A DNA stretch of 32,377 nucleotides from Branchiostoma floridae (lineage: Eukaryota; Chordata; Leptocardii; Amphioxiformes; Branchiostomatidae): contig NC_049983.1 of assembly GCF_000003815.2 (NCBI RefSeq), forward strand, positions 7,078,595 through 7,110,971, written 5' to 3'. Shown here in pieces: positions 10,194-19,735 of the stretch (positions are counted from its first letter, which is position 1; each line of letters opens with the position of its first letter). The translations under genes and the position numbers were made by a program. The notes under the pieces were generated by a model that had not been told where the DNA came from, ran no database searches, and saw only the letters and a list, made by a program, of their open reading frames with translations.

Positions 10194-13100
10194 GTAAGCC
10201 GAAAAGTTTTTTTCGATCTCAATTTCTTGATTGTGCCAGATGTTTTTTTTTTTATCTATGATGTGACCACACCTCATCAATAGCAGCTGTGTTGAACTGA
10301 ATGAAATTTTACAATACATCACGCTGGCGAGTATCGGTGAGGTGGGCATTTACTTTTTGTTTGAAGTTCTTCAAGTCTCTGGTATTTACAATGTATTGTG
10401 GGAGGCAGTTCCATAGCTTAATTGTGGATGGGAGAAGAGTTCTCTTGTGACAAAATGTACGTTGTTGTGCAGCTGAAATGTGTGGCTTTGACAACTATAA
10501 CTGTGTAATGCCTAAAGTCTAGCCTTGTCAAACACCTCCAGTCAAAATCCATATTAAAACAGTACCTGTCCATTTTTACAAAAGTAAGGCCATGTTGAGT
10601 AGATTATATGGATGATACTCTCTGAAAGTCCAGGTCAGGACCTGAACCTGGACATGATTTTCTTTGAAAACTTGTGAATTGGCAATACTCAAAACAAAGG
10701 TCAATTTTGCTACATGGGAGCGTTTTAAGATCCCATGTAATCAAGGATAACTCCCTCTGTACCTTTGACTGTAGAAACTCGGTACAAATAACTGTACTCG
10801 CGATCGACTCCGCTCTTGTTATTTTCTTGGCCCGGTAAGCCACCAAACGTCTGCCAACATAGCGTGCCCATTTTCTATTGGGCGAAACCCGTTTCACTGA
10901 GTTTTTTTTCAGGTCTGTATTTTCGAACCGGCCCAAGAAGAAGAAAAAAACGTTTTCCACCCGTATGATGTAACGGTCCCTACACCTAACTGTTGGTATA
11001 CCATACTATATGCTTATTTAGTCCTATGTTCAACTTTCCTGATCACTTAGTGATTTCATACCGAAGGTAACTTTCTTTTGGCCAAACTTTTTGGGCGCTC
11101 GCATCAGTTTTGGCATTCCCAGAGGATGTCATCCATATAGTCAAATCAACATGGCCTAATCAATTAACACGGCTTTATAATATTACCCCACCTTGTCCTG
11201 ACTAACCATTTTAACCTCGGTCCCTCGAGTGCTTGCGTAATCAAGGTTTGCATGTATCTTATGCATTCTGACTTCAGACATTGGTTTGCACTTCGAAGGT
11301 GGTGTTATGTGCTCTCTCTGTCAAACTGCAGTTGTGCTTTGTTGAATGCAAATTGGCTACATCTGAAGCAACTGCCGCATGCCAACGAAACTTTAATATT
11401 CTTAAAGTGGTATCTCACTGCACATCGGGCACCGGTACGGCACTGCGGGGTTCGTTCACCCCGGCACTGTCGTGTTTTTTTCTCCGATTTTAATCTTGAT
11501 ATTACGTAATACGTAAAAGTATGTCTCAAAAGACAACAAAATACACAAAACGTTAGAAATTCATTCTTTATCTCTGAAATTCGTTGAGTAATCTTTCGGT
11601 CCCCGCAGTGCCGCACCGGGGCTCAAGTACAGTGAGAAACCACATTTAGTCTGAGAGAATCGCAGAAGATTTGCTCAACTTTTGACACCGTACCGACCAT
11701 TCCAGCTTGCAATGACAACTTAAGATCATTATAGTGACATATTTACGACACATTTGGTCGCTAAAATGGCCTTTATCGCAGTGGATACAGGCATCGCAGA
11801 AGTACGTAACTAGTCCAACTTTAAAATGTCAGAATCCACTGCACCATTTCCTTTGTAAATGTTCGTCATCAATATTGTGTCAAAAGCTATTTATATACAA
11901 AAGCTATTGGGGGGTAGACCAATGCCTGTCAACCTTGGGGACATAATTCCAAGTCTCTTACACTTCGACAATTAAACAATCCACCATTATCAGGGTATCT
12001 TTTAACGCCACGATTGACGCAACTATACTTTTCGTCTAGACCTAAGACGTCTAAGTGACATTTATCTTCCAGACTGTAAGTTCATATAAACGCTAAGTGG
12101 CGCACCTCGAGACCTTACAAATGAGGCAGTTTGTCTCGTCTATGGCGTAGTTTAAGGAGTTGTGACGCAGTTTGAAGACGTTAGTCTTCACACAATCAGT
12201 GTGCTAATGTGTGCTTTCTTTGTCGTTAAATGTGTCCTTTAGGAACGCCTAAAGGACACATTTCTTTCGAACTGGAGATAAAAGATAAGAAACTTTAGTA
12301 AACTAGCAACATATTCGAAAACTAGAAAGGCCGACATTTGCTTGAGAGCAAATGCAGCATATTTCAGCCATCTCCCTCCCCATGCAACAACAGGCTATTC
12401 CAAAATCACCCATGTGCAAGAATCGAACACTTTTGTTTAAAAGTCACTTCCACTAATGACACTTAATGACACCCAAAAATGAATCTTACAAAATTCCTAG
12501 TGCAAGAATGGACTCTTCCAGTGCACCCCATGTGAATTTGCACAATAGACCAGTCCAGAAATACTCTCACTGAAAACATGGTCAAGGTTGAACTAAGCAA
12601 AAAAGGCATGAAAAGGTAAAATAGACCAGTCCAAAAACACTTCCACTAAAAATGGAATATTGAAGTATCACCTTTCTAAAACTAAATTTGAAAACATCCC
12701 CATGCAAGAATGGACTCTTTTTGCGATGCCCCTATGTAAAGTGGTTTATGCCAGAAATTATACATGGGTCATTTGAATGAATATCTAGTGCACCTATTTA
12801 CCAAAATGTAGGTCATTCGGTTACAAGACCAGGGAACAGGAGCGAAAAGCGTACGTTTTTGGTCAAACAATGGCCAAAAAATTCCCAAATTAAGCATTTT
12901 GTTGTACCGTATGCCAAATAAGTCAATGAATTCATGTGCGCATATGTAGACGGCACTCCTATACCAAATTTCAGGTCATTTGGTTGTAAAATGGGGGTAT
13001 AGGAGCCAAAAAATGTCATTTCTGGGGCAAAAAATGGCAATAAATGCCAAAATCAAGCATTTTGCTGTACCGTATGCCAAAATTGTTTTTGGAATTTTGT

Positions 13101-16100
13101 GGGCATATGATCAAGGCACCTCTGTACCAAATTTTAGGTCATTCGGCTGTAACACCAGGGAACAGGGGGGCAAAATGTACATAAAAATTGCAAAAAAACA
13201 TGAATAAAATCATTTTAAAGGAAGATATGAAAAAAATGAGAAAAAAGCATCTGGGTATTGACCCACTCTACTCTTGTGCCAAATTTCAAGTAATTCGGTC
13301 CAGGAACGACGGAGTTGAATCGATTTGAAGATTTGACAGGAGAAAGAAACATTACGAATACAATATATTTCACCATACCTATGGTATGGCTGAAATATAA
13401 TTAAGACAACCTTCGCCCTACAAAACTATCTTTTATCAACTCAAAATAGATCATTCACTAATAGCTTAACAAAAAGAGAATGTGTTCCATCTGCAAAGAC
13501 AGTATTGAAGATGAATATCATTTCCTGATGATATGCCCTTGTTGTAATGAAGAAAGTAAAAAATTATTATTAACCATATGTAACAACAGAACAACATTAC
13601 CTAAAACATGCAGAGAAGTATTCAATGTACTTCAAGCATGTCCCGACTCCACATCTGTCCACCTAGACCAATGTATATATATATATATATATACATTGGT
13701 CTAGGTGGATATATATATATACTGTATACATATGTATGTATGATGCTAGGCAAAAGAGAAGTAGTGTTCTAACAATGTGAAATACACTATGTCACCATAT
13801 TTTCTGTTATGTTAGAATAGTATATTGTTGTAGATAGTTGTAGTTATTAATTATACATGTTACTTGCCATACATTGTACCTATTGTACCTGGCGTTTGAA
13901 GATCCCATGTAATTAAGGCTAACTCATATATCAATTCACAAGTTTTCAAAGTCATATATATCCAGCCGCTTAAGTAACTCCCTTTTTTGCGTTAAGATTG
14001 ACTAAAAACTCTCAACCAATGGGGCCCATGACAGCTACACCTTCTAGAATTCGATCCGAGTGAAAAAAGAAGTCGAGTGCCATAGAACTGACCTACTACC
14101 ACAAAAAGGCAAACTCACTGGTAGACCCTACCAATGACTTAAAAGATGTGAAGTGACATTTGAAAGTTTGTTTGACGCAGGTACAACGTCAAAAAAGAGA
14201 ATCTGGTTATGACGTCTGTTATATTTTCATGGTGTAAAAGTGAAAGTGACATGGACCAGTTTACCTCACGTGTACTCAGTGAATAGATGGGCTGGTTGTG
14301 ACCGAGGATGCGTGTTCATTTCACTGGGAAATTCCCCCAAGTCTTCTTGACAAGCACAACGAATTTGAAATGTGGACCACGGCTTAACGTTCCAAGGCTG
14401 CTGTCCTTTCAATTGGCAAGCATTCCGGGTGACCTACATAGGCTTACGTCACATTTCACATGGGGCCGGGCAGCTTTCACTACATCAATGAATGCAATGT
14501 AGTTACAACGCATGTGTGTATTTGTGTATTTTTCCCTACCCTAAATTTTCACTATTAGCCAACACTAGGTGTTTCAACGATAACCAACACTAGTATTTGA
14601 GTAGTGTAATATTTGTCACACTTCATTGTCACTTGTATATTTCTTATATTTATACCATATACTTGCAATTAGCCTTCGGGCATGAACTTGCAAATAAGCT
14701 TTTCACTTCTTTTTTTTTTCTCACTTTTTACCAAGAAGCGAGAAGAAGCCGAACTTCTGTCTTAGACTTTAAGACCTGTGGTATTTTTATATGCATCATC
14801 TGTAGTTGTCACCTGTACTTAGCTCGGTTGGGCAAAAATGTGCAATAAAGGCCTTCATTCATTCAGTCGATTGCAATTGTCTTAAAGTTTTAAAGTGTAT
14901 GATAAGTTGAGACATCTTATTGTGCCATAGTGTGAATAGTCGATTGTAATCATGTTCCAATTAAGACCAATTGTCTTAAAGTTTTAAAGTGTATGATAAG
15001 TTGAGACATGTTATTGTGCCACGCTTGTACCGTATGCGCAATTCAGCCTCTGGCTGCGAGGTATAACGATTTTTTAATAAACAATTCATTCATTCATTCA
15101 TTCATCAATTCATCAATTCATTCCTATTCCAGCCATGAGTCTGGACCGGCACCAGGCCATCACGGACCCGATGAACGTGGCGGCGGACCCGGAGCGGAAG
15201 GCCAAGCGGATGATCCTGGTGGCCTGGCTCATGGCGTTCCTGGTCGCCGTGCCGCAGCTCTTCATCTTCCTGCAGCAAGAGAAGGAGGGACCAGATGGCG
15301 TCATCACGCATAGATGTGTCAGGTCAGTGCTACTTCATCCTCCTACGCAGGGACATCCAACAGCGAAACCGCCTGTCTGGATGTACCCTGCTCTTTCAAC
15401 CGTCACCCTTAGTTCCTGACCAGCGTTCCCGCCAGGTTCTTGAAAGTATGCGTCCAAATATTTGGGAGGGGCGTAATGAGCGCCGGAGGCGCGAGACGAG
15501 CGCCGCAGGCGCTCGCATTCTAGGGGGGTCCGGGGGCATGCTCCCCCGGGAAAATTTGAATTTTCAAACCCTCTAGAACACAATTTCCTGCATTTTGAGA
15601 GGATAATCATGCACTTGAGATTGGACGTCGGTTGCCTCTTTTACTCCCATTTTCAGTTATCGACGACCACCCTCTGCCAATTTTTTTCCGTCATTGAATA
15701 AAAAAAATGTCTACCTCCTGCGATCGATGTTGCGCCCTCCCGCATCAAATACAGTAGTTTTCCGAGACGATAAAATAACGGCGCCATCACACTTTGTGTT
15801 TTTTTCTATTTTTCCCGATGATTTTACTCAAATTTTTCGAATCGGTGGGGTTTTACAAGGCCGCGCCGTCATTTTCTACGAGCGTGCGTTTGTTTCCTGC
15901 GACCTCAGGTAACCCCGTTTTCGGAGTGAAATCTTTGGTTGGATTTCTTTTTAAATAGACCAAGGACGTTATACATTACTCGAAGGAGGACGATCTGCTG
16001 CCTCTTTGGCAGTGATCAGTGCCGGTGTAGCCTTGAAGGAGTAGCCAGAAAGACCATGAAAGACGTCCCAGCGTGCTGGGCGCTGCGATCGACGATCCAT

Positions 16101-19100
16101 CTGGGGAGGGGGGCGTGCCGCGCCATGTGCCACGGAGGCCAATGCTAGTGCACAACCGACTCGATCGACGCCTGACAACAATATTGCGGCCCCTTTTCTG
16201 CCGCAAATTTTGTCTTTTTGAAACAAAAGGAATTTTGTAAATAAGAAATAACGTGTATAGTTTTGAATTCTTCACTTATTTACCGCGCACGTTTTTTAAC
16301 TTGGATAAATGGGGAAACTTTAATAGTAAATTGTTAGCAGCTAGGGAAGAAACACAAGTTGCCAGACGACACGGGCGGCTACCAACATCACGTGCGCTAA
16401 TAGTCGGCAACTTTTTTTCCCGGTGACCAATGACAGAGTGTAACATTACATTTATCGAATGCTGATTGGTTATTAAGATGATTGGATTTGGACCTGGTGG
16501 CCAATCTGGACTGCATGGCGCCGGCGGCCTGTTGTCAAAAATACCGACTGCCAATCATCTGCCCACAGCGTGAGAACTTTTGTTGAGATGTGCAGCACTC
16601 GCGCAGAACAGTTTGTTCGTTCAATACTTGTATTGCCCACAAATCTTTAACAAATACGTGAAAATTAGGACAAGTTAGTATTATGTTAATATCAGAATAT
16701 AAAATCTGCATAAGATTTCTTCGAGTGTTAAAGAATGCTGACTGTCAGATGTATTTCACGGACTAAAAAAATTACATTGCGCAACTGACGGCTCAGACTG
16801 GCGCGTGGCAGGGTGTGTTGCACATGGATTCGCTAGTTGTAAAACGTGCCGCCCTCCGCCCCATGCTCAGATTACTGGGATGACCGGAAAGTGAATAATT
16901 TGAAGTATAAATTGTAAAGGTAGGATTCCTTCTTATAAAGACAGATTTTTTTTAAAGATTCCAGATACATTTTGTACACTGGTGGTACAGGTCAGCCTTT
17001 CTTTCAGAATTTTTTATGGACGCATTCAGCTGAGCCGAGTGCGTCTTTCCAGAAAAAGATGCGTCCAAAGACGTAAAGACGTATGCCTGGCGGGAACGCT
17101 GTTCCTGACCACCCTGCTCATTAATATCAATGTGCTTACCCTTATATATGGAAGACCTCTTTTGAAAACTGAAAGGCCTATTCTCTGATTGGCTGACAGC
17201 TGGTTTTGCTCCACAGGAACTATGAGTGACAGTTGAAAGGCAGGGCACATCCAGACTGGCGGTTTCGCTGTTGGATGTCCCTGCGTAGGAGGATGTACTA
17301 CTACTACTACTACAACGCTGTTAGTCAGTCTATATAGACTATGACTCTACGCAAAGGAAAATGTCCAACATATACTATACTATGGGCAAACCTAACTATA
17401 ATATCTGTGTTGTATCCAGTCAGGGGTACACGGCGGAGTGGCAGCGGCAGGTGTACGTGACGTGGATGGCGGTGTACGTGCTGGTGGCCCCCGCCGTCAT
17501 CATCACCTGCTGCTACGTGCGGATCGTCAGGACCGTGTGGCAGACAGACCGCGAGCAGCGAGCCATGAGCTGCCGCCGACAGAGGGGGATGCGCCGCACA
17601 GGATCGACCATCTCATCGGCAAAAATCAAGGTGAGGTGGTCGGTATAGTATAGGTACACTCTCACTGCACTTGCGTCAAGCTTGCGTCACTGCTGGAGTC
17701 GAAAGCTACTCAACATATTTCAGAAAAAAAAATTTTTCTTACTCTGCGTATTTTGTTGTATTCTAAGTCATAATTTTACGTATTACGAAATACACAAAAC
17801 GTAAGAAAACTCGTTCTTTATCTCTAAAATGCGTTCAGTATCTATCGAACCCCGCAGTGCCGTACCGGTGCCTCACGTGCAGTGAGATACCAAGGTATCA
17901 AACACAAGTGACCTACACATCAAGTTAGCAACCGTATTACTTTCTCATCAGGTATTTTTCACCGCCATCTAAGCAGCTTCAATCTTCAGGCACATAACTA
18001 CACCTAAGAAGCTTGTATCACCTCATGTTAGATTGTATCACTCCGCCTTACATGGCATGACAGTGACAGAATAGAGTGTTCAGTGCAAAAAAGTCCTCTC
18101 ATCCTGCATTTCTAGATTATTATAGAAAACATAGATCAAGATACTATTAGAGACATCATAGAATAACAGGAGGACCCCGACTGTCCAAGACTTTGGCGAG
18201 GGGCGGAAAGACAGATTATACTGTCTGTGTTTGGTAATGGAAATCAATATATAGGCCGTGACACTATGAGACTCAATTAGGTGTACAGACGTCTAGATAT
18301 TTCAGATAAGGGTCATCTGAAGAAAACGCTCGAAAAATAGATAAAGTTATTTTTCATTCAAGCAGATCTATTGATGGCCTGGCCAAAGGTGGCCTGGGTT
18401 AACGTTGGAAGCCGTTTTGGCCCTTTGGCGTCTTGCCTTAGATAGATCAACATGGACATTGAGATAGTGGTTAGAGTAGACACTAGAAATTTCACTGTAA
18501 AATTTCAATCATTTGTGCCTCCAATAAGGAACTGTCTCTGCAAGAACCCGCTTTGGCCACTTCCACGGAAGCAAAGCACCCTTTTTTCTTACATAATCCA
18601 CCAATTACGAGAAAGTTCCACGTTGGGCGCTTATTTCACAGAACACTAACATCGTTATGGAATAAGCTTCCATGGACTTGTTTCCCCGTGGGGGAAAATC
18701 TGAAACTTTTTTTACTGTCGCGAGTTTACGTTCGGAAATGACTGGCCATGATTGATCCTGAAGAAGGCGACAGTGGTCGTTGAAAATCTAATACGCGTAT
18801 ACCTTTGTGTTGGAAGAAAGTGTAACGAGTTTCTTGATACACAAGGTAGTTATTTATGAATAAAATGTATTTCCAAGAATTATAGTTAGAGTTGCCATAC
18901 GCTACATCATAAATACAACTGTTCATGTTGAGCAACAAAATTGAAATCAATAGTTATACACGATGTAAACAGTTAACTAACGACAACGTACAACCACAGA
19001 CAACATTGTACAACAAAATCTCTGAGTTCGTATACACATGTTTTAAGAAAAGGAAAGGGGCAATTGTAAACGTTAGATATAGTGATAGCATAGCTCAAGA

Positions 19101-19735
19101 TGTATTGTTTATTCAACTGTGATACTACATGTGATATTTCTTAGTCTTTAGTGTCCCATCACGGGATTTGTTGCATTTAGCCCACATGGGCAGGAACATG
19201 CAAATAAAGATCATTACTATTACTATACCTTCGTTTCTCATCTCCTCCCATTCGTTTTCAGACGATCAAGATGACCATCTGCATCATCATCGGGTTCGTG
19301 ACCTGCTGGACCCCGTACTTCGTCGTCACCCTGTACGAGGTCTACACGGGCAAGTCCCTCCCCGAGGTCGCCTACGTCGTGGCGGAAACCATGGCCCTCT
19401 TCAACTCCGCCTTCAACCCCATCATCTACGGGTTCTTCAACCTGAACGTGAAGAACACCCTCCTGTCCATGCTGCCCTGCTCCTGGGCTGACGGCACCTG
19501 GTCCCGCCCGAGTTCTCTCTATAAGACGGAGGACACCTACACGGACCCGTTCTTCATGAGAAGGTCGTTCCACCGGCTGTCCAGAAGCAGTAGCATCAGG
19601 CGGAAAGTGAGCGGCAACCGGCGAGCCACCCTGGCGATAGAAATGGACAATTTGCAAGCCAGACGACATAGCTCCCCTGTGAACAATGGCAAGATGGTGC
19701 TGAGCGCCAACGGTCTGGGAAAGGCAGCGGTATAG
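9767..19735 (+). CDS. Neuropeptide GPCR (vasopressin/NPSR/CCAPR clade), four coding exons
   Basis: Rhodopsin-class G-protein-coupled receptor at the plasma membrane, predicted to bind a peptide. The coding exons 9767-10193, 15133-15322, 17420-17630 and 19262-19735 join with intron phases 1, 2 and 0 to give 433 residues. Visible landmarks: NxT/S sites at N4 and N32, GN66 (TM1), LAIGD96 (TM2), C123 (TM3), DRH147-149, W174 (TM4), C204 (extracellular loop 2), P230 (TM5), SSAKIK before TM6, CWTP291-294 (TM6) and NPIIY328-332 (TM7). The AITDPMN segment, the ISSAKIKTIKMT run and FNSAFNPIIY favour the NPSR/CCAP-receptor group; vasopressin or GnRH-type receptors are the alternatives. The usual DRY is DRH here. 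The start could be M1 (9767) or M7 (9785, strong Kozak ACCATGG). The C-terminal tail is Arg/Ser-rich and its last part is triplicated downstream. Confidence 0.88.
10309..10494 (-). mobile_element. LINE reverse-transcriptase C-terminal fragment
   Basis: The minus-strand frame contains LLPSTIKLWNCLPQYIVN followed by LKNFKQKVNAHL. This WN-x-LP plus F-K pattern is typical of the extreme C-terminus of non-LTR retrotransposon ORF2 proteins in animals. Only the tail is present and it is antisense to the GPCR within intron 1, so it is a 5'-truncated dead copy. Confidence 0.7.
10604..10960. mobile_element. Decayed fragment of the hAT-like family seen at 21819 and 29682
   Basis: Contains the near-palindrome GTCCAGGTCAGGACCTGAAC (10628 on), AACTTGTGAATTGG, and a GAACCGGCCCAAGAAGAA end. 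The first two are shared, in either orientation, with the elements at 21819-22107 and 29682-30122. ATCCCATGTAATCAAGG at about 10732 recurs at about 13892. The boundaries are uncertain. Confidence 0.45.
11405..11645. mobile_element. PIF/Harbinger-type MITE, copy 3 (GPCR intron 1)
   Basis: Ends AAGTGGTATCTCACTGCAC and GTACAGTGAGAAACCACAT, with TTA at 11402-11404 and 11646-11648. Internal ATTACGTAATACGTAAAAGT block as in the other copies. Confidence 0.82.
11649..12400. other. GPCR intron 1, nothing recognised
   Basis: No gene or clear repeat structure, apart from a short inverted pair around 12230-12262 (TGTGTCCTTTAGG and CCTAAAGGACACA with almost no loop). That pair forms a strong local hairpin. 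Confidence 0.5.
12405..12760. repeat. Degenerate short repeats
   Basis: The phrases GTGCAAGAAT or ATGCAAGAATGGACTCTT (near 12413, 12501 and 12704) and AATAGACCAGTCCA (near 12544 and 12621) recur in loose order with CACTTCCACTAA. This looks like an old amplified array of roughly 80-100-bp units. No coding potential. Confidence 0.45.
12799..13330. repeat. Tandem repeat, about 163-bp period, 3.3 copies
   Basis: The phrase ACCAAATTTCAGGTCATTCGG or a close variant starts near 12800, 12963, 13126 and 13278. The CCAA positions 12801, 12964, 13127 and 13279 give spacings of 163, 163 and 152. Between them AAGCATTTTG-TGTACCGTATGCC also repeats (about 12892 and 13055). It ends near a hairpin (13365-13397) and a LINE C-terminal fragment, so it may be part of a retroelement. 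Confidence 0.75.
13465..13704 (+). mobile_element. LINE C-terminal Cys/His fragment
   Basis: The + frame reads MCSICKDSIEDEYHFLMICP, the C-x2-C...H-x4-C arrangement found near the C-terminus of many animal non-LTR retrotransposon ORF2 proteins. An in-frame stop lies just upstream (13462-13464) and the frame runs into a TA repeat, so it is a fragment with no reverse-transcriptase core nearby. Confidence 0.65.
13659..13708. repeat. Perfect 50-bp palindrome with TA core
   Basis: Left arm CCACCTAGACCAATGTATAT followed by alternating TA, mirrored exactly to end ACATTGGTCTAGGTGG. There is no loop. A further TA tract follows at 13710-13722. It can extrude as a cruciform or fold as a hairpin in RNA. 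Confidence 0.95.
13709..14640. other. GPCR intron 1, mostly unrecognised
   Basis: Contains a repeat fragment at about 13883-13960 (ATCCCATGTAATTAAGG, CAATTCACAAGTTTTCAAAG) related to sequence at 10661-10750. No gene is otherwise seen. Confidence 0.45.
14820..14866 (+). mobile_element. Retroposon 3' tail with short microsatellite
   Basis: TAGCTCGGTTGGGC, then TGTGCAATAAAGGCC and CATTCATTCAG. The layout of a GC hairpin-like block, a polyadenylation-like AATAAA and a short tandem tail matches the 3' ends at 15046-15125 and 19150-19235, and is typical of LINE/SINE copies in this genome. Confidence 0.5.
14874..15021. repeat. 54-bp direct duplication, offset 94
   Basis: CAATTGTCTTAAAGTTTTAA and the following sequence to TGTGCCA occurs at 14874-14927 and again at 14968-15021 with a single visible change (CATCTTA versus CATGTTA). 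The near identity implies a recent local duplication, about 110 bases upstream of GPCR exon 2. Confidence 0.9.
15046..15125 (+). mobile_element. Retroposon 3' tail ending in CATT repeats next to exon 2
   Basis: CAGCCTCTGGCTGCGAGG, then TTTTTTAATAAAC and ATTCATT repeats running to 15125. Exon 2 begins at 15133, so the branch-point and pyrimidine region of the acceptor lies in or against this tail. Confidence 0.6.
15133..15322 (+). CDS. GPCR exon 2: end of TM3 to extracellular loop 2
   Basis: Acceptor TATTCCAG|CC supplies two bases that complete codon 143 (Ala). The exon then reads MSLDRHQAITDPMN, intracellular loop 2, TM4 (about 169-189, W174 and P183), and extracellular loop 2 with C204. The donor is AG|gtcagt, phase 2. 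The G+C content of the exon is clearly higher than the flanking intron. A short CATT microsatellite ends just upstream of the acceptor. Confidence 0.88.
15336..17295. mobile_element. 1.96-kb DNA transposon in GPCR intron 2, about 100-bp TIRs
   Basis: The left terminal repeat 15336-15436 starts CATCCTCCTACGCAGGGACA. The right end 17216-17295 finishes with the exact complement (TGTCCCTGCGTAGGAGGATG), and similarity continues over about 80 bases with a few mismatches. The innermost 16 bases of the repeat (CAGCGTTCCCGCCAGG) are found on the right at 17086-17101, separated by about 114 foreign bases, so the right arm has been interrupted. Flanks read TACTT (left) and TACTA (right), a possible 4-bp duplication. 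No transposase is recognisable. Superfamily not assigned. Confidence 0.82.
15470..15560. repeat. GC-rich hairpin block inside the intron 2 element
   Basis: Contains GAGCGCCGGAGGCGCGAGA, then GAGCGCCGCAGGCGCTC (self-complementary) and the hairpin CCGGGGGCATGCTCCCCCGG at 15530-15549. It is strikingly GC-rich against an AT-rich background. The repeated GAGCGCC-AGGCGC units may be protein-binding or foldback modules of the transposon. Confidence 0.65.
17420..17630 (+). CDS. GPCR exon 3: TM5 and intracellular loop 3
   Basis: Acceptor GTATCCAG|T completes a Ser codon; the following CAG at 17421 is in frame. It encodes a tryptophan-bearing end of loop 2, TM5 (about 217-240, P230) and a basic third intracellular loop with several RR pairs, ending SSAKIK. 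The donor AAG|gtgagg is phase 0. The polypyrimidine tract before the acceptor is weak. The alternative acceptor four bases downstream would break the frame. Confidence 0.88.
17650..17893. mobile_element. PIF/Harbinger-type MITE, copy 4, next to exon 3 donor
   Basis: The left end is decayed (AGGTACACTCTCACTGCAC) and the right end reads GTGCAGTGAGATACCAAGG. It begins about 20 bases after the exon 3 donor. Unlike the other copies, its left arm continues TTGCGTCAAGCTTGCGTCAC, which resembles the larger element at 2570. It may be a hybrid or an intermediate subfamily. A target duplication is not clear. Confidence 0.7.
17894..18550. other. GPCR intron 3, nothing firm
   Basis: No gene recognised. 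GGCCTGGCCAAAGGTGGCCT at about 18375 is a local imperfect inverted repeat. Confidence 0.4.
18565..18790 (+). mobile_element. LINE/retroelement C-terminal relic
   Basis: The + frame contains RLFHRTLTSLWNKLPWTCFP, a WN-x-LP motif like the one in the 10309-10494 fragment. It is followed after a stop by CCTGAAGAAGGCGACAGTGG, a phrase often seen downstream of reverse-transcriptase genes of animal retroelements. Truncated and non-functional. Confidence 0.6.
18791..19142. other. GPCR intron 3, AT-rich, nothing recognised
   Basis: AT-rich; the short open frames here show no family resemblance. Confidence 0.4.
19150..19235 (+). mobile_element. Retroposon 3' tail next to exon 4
   Basis: TTTAGCCCACATGGGCAGG (a hairpin), then ATGCAAATAAAGATC and a short ATTACTATTACTATAC tail. 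Exon 4 starts at 19262, so this tail ends about 25 bases before the acceptor. Confidence 0.55.
19262..19735 (+). CDS. GPCR exon 4: TM6, TM7 and cytoplasmic tail
   Basis: Acceptor CGTTTTCAG|ACG, phase 0. Encodes TM6 (about 280-301, CWTP), extracellular loop 3, TM7 (about 313-335, NPIIY) and a tail of about 95 residues ending GKAAV before TAG at 19733-19735. The tail has several basic-Ser/Thr sites (RRSF, RRKVS, RRATL, RRHS) that fit protein kinase A or C consensus patterns. The final 34 codons are the first unit of a downstream tandem repeat. Confidence 0.92.
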   Translation, partial: TIKMTICIIIGFVTCWTPYFVVTLYEVYTGKSLPEVAYVVAETMALFNSAFNPIIYGFFNLNVKNTLLSMLPCSWADGTWSRPSSLYKTEDTYTDPFFMRRSFHRLSRSSSIRRKVSGNRRATLAIEMDNLQARRHSSPVNNGKMVLSANGLGKAAV

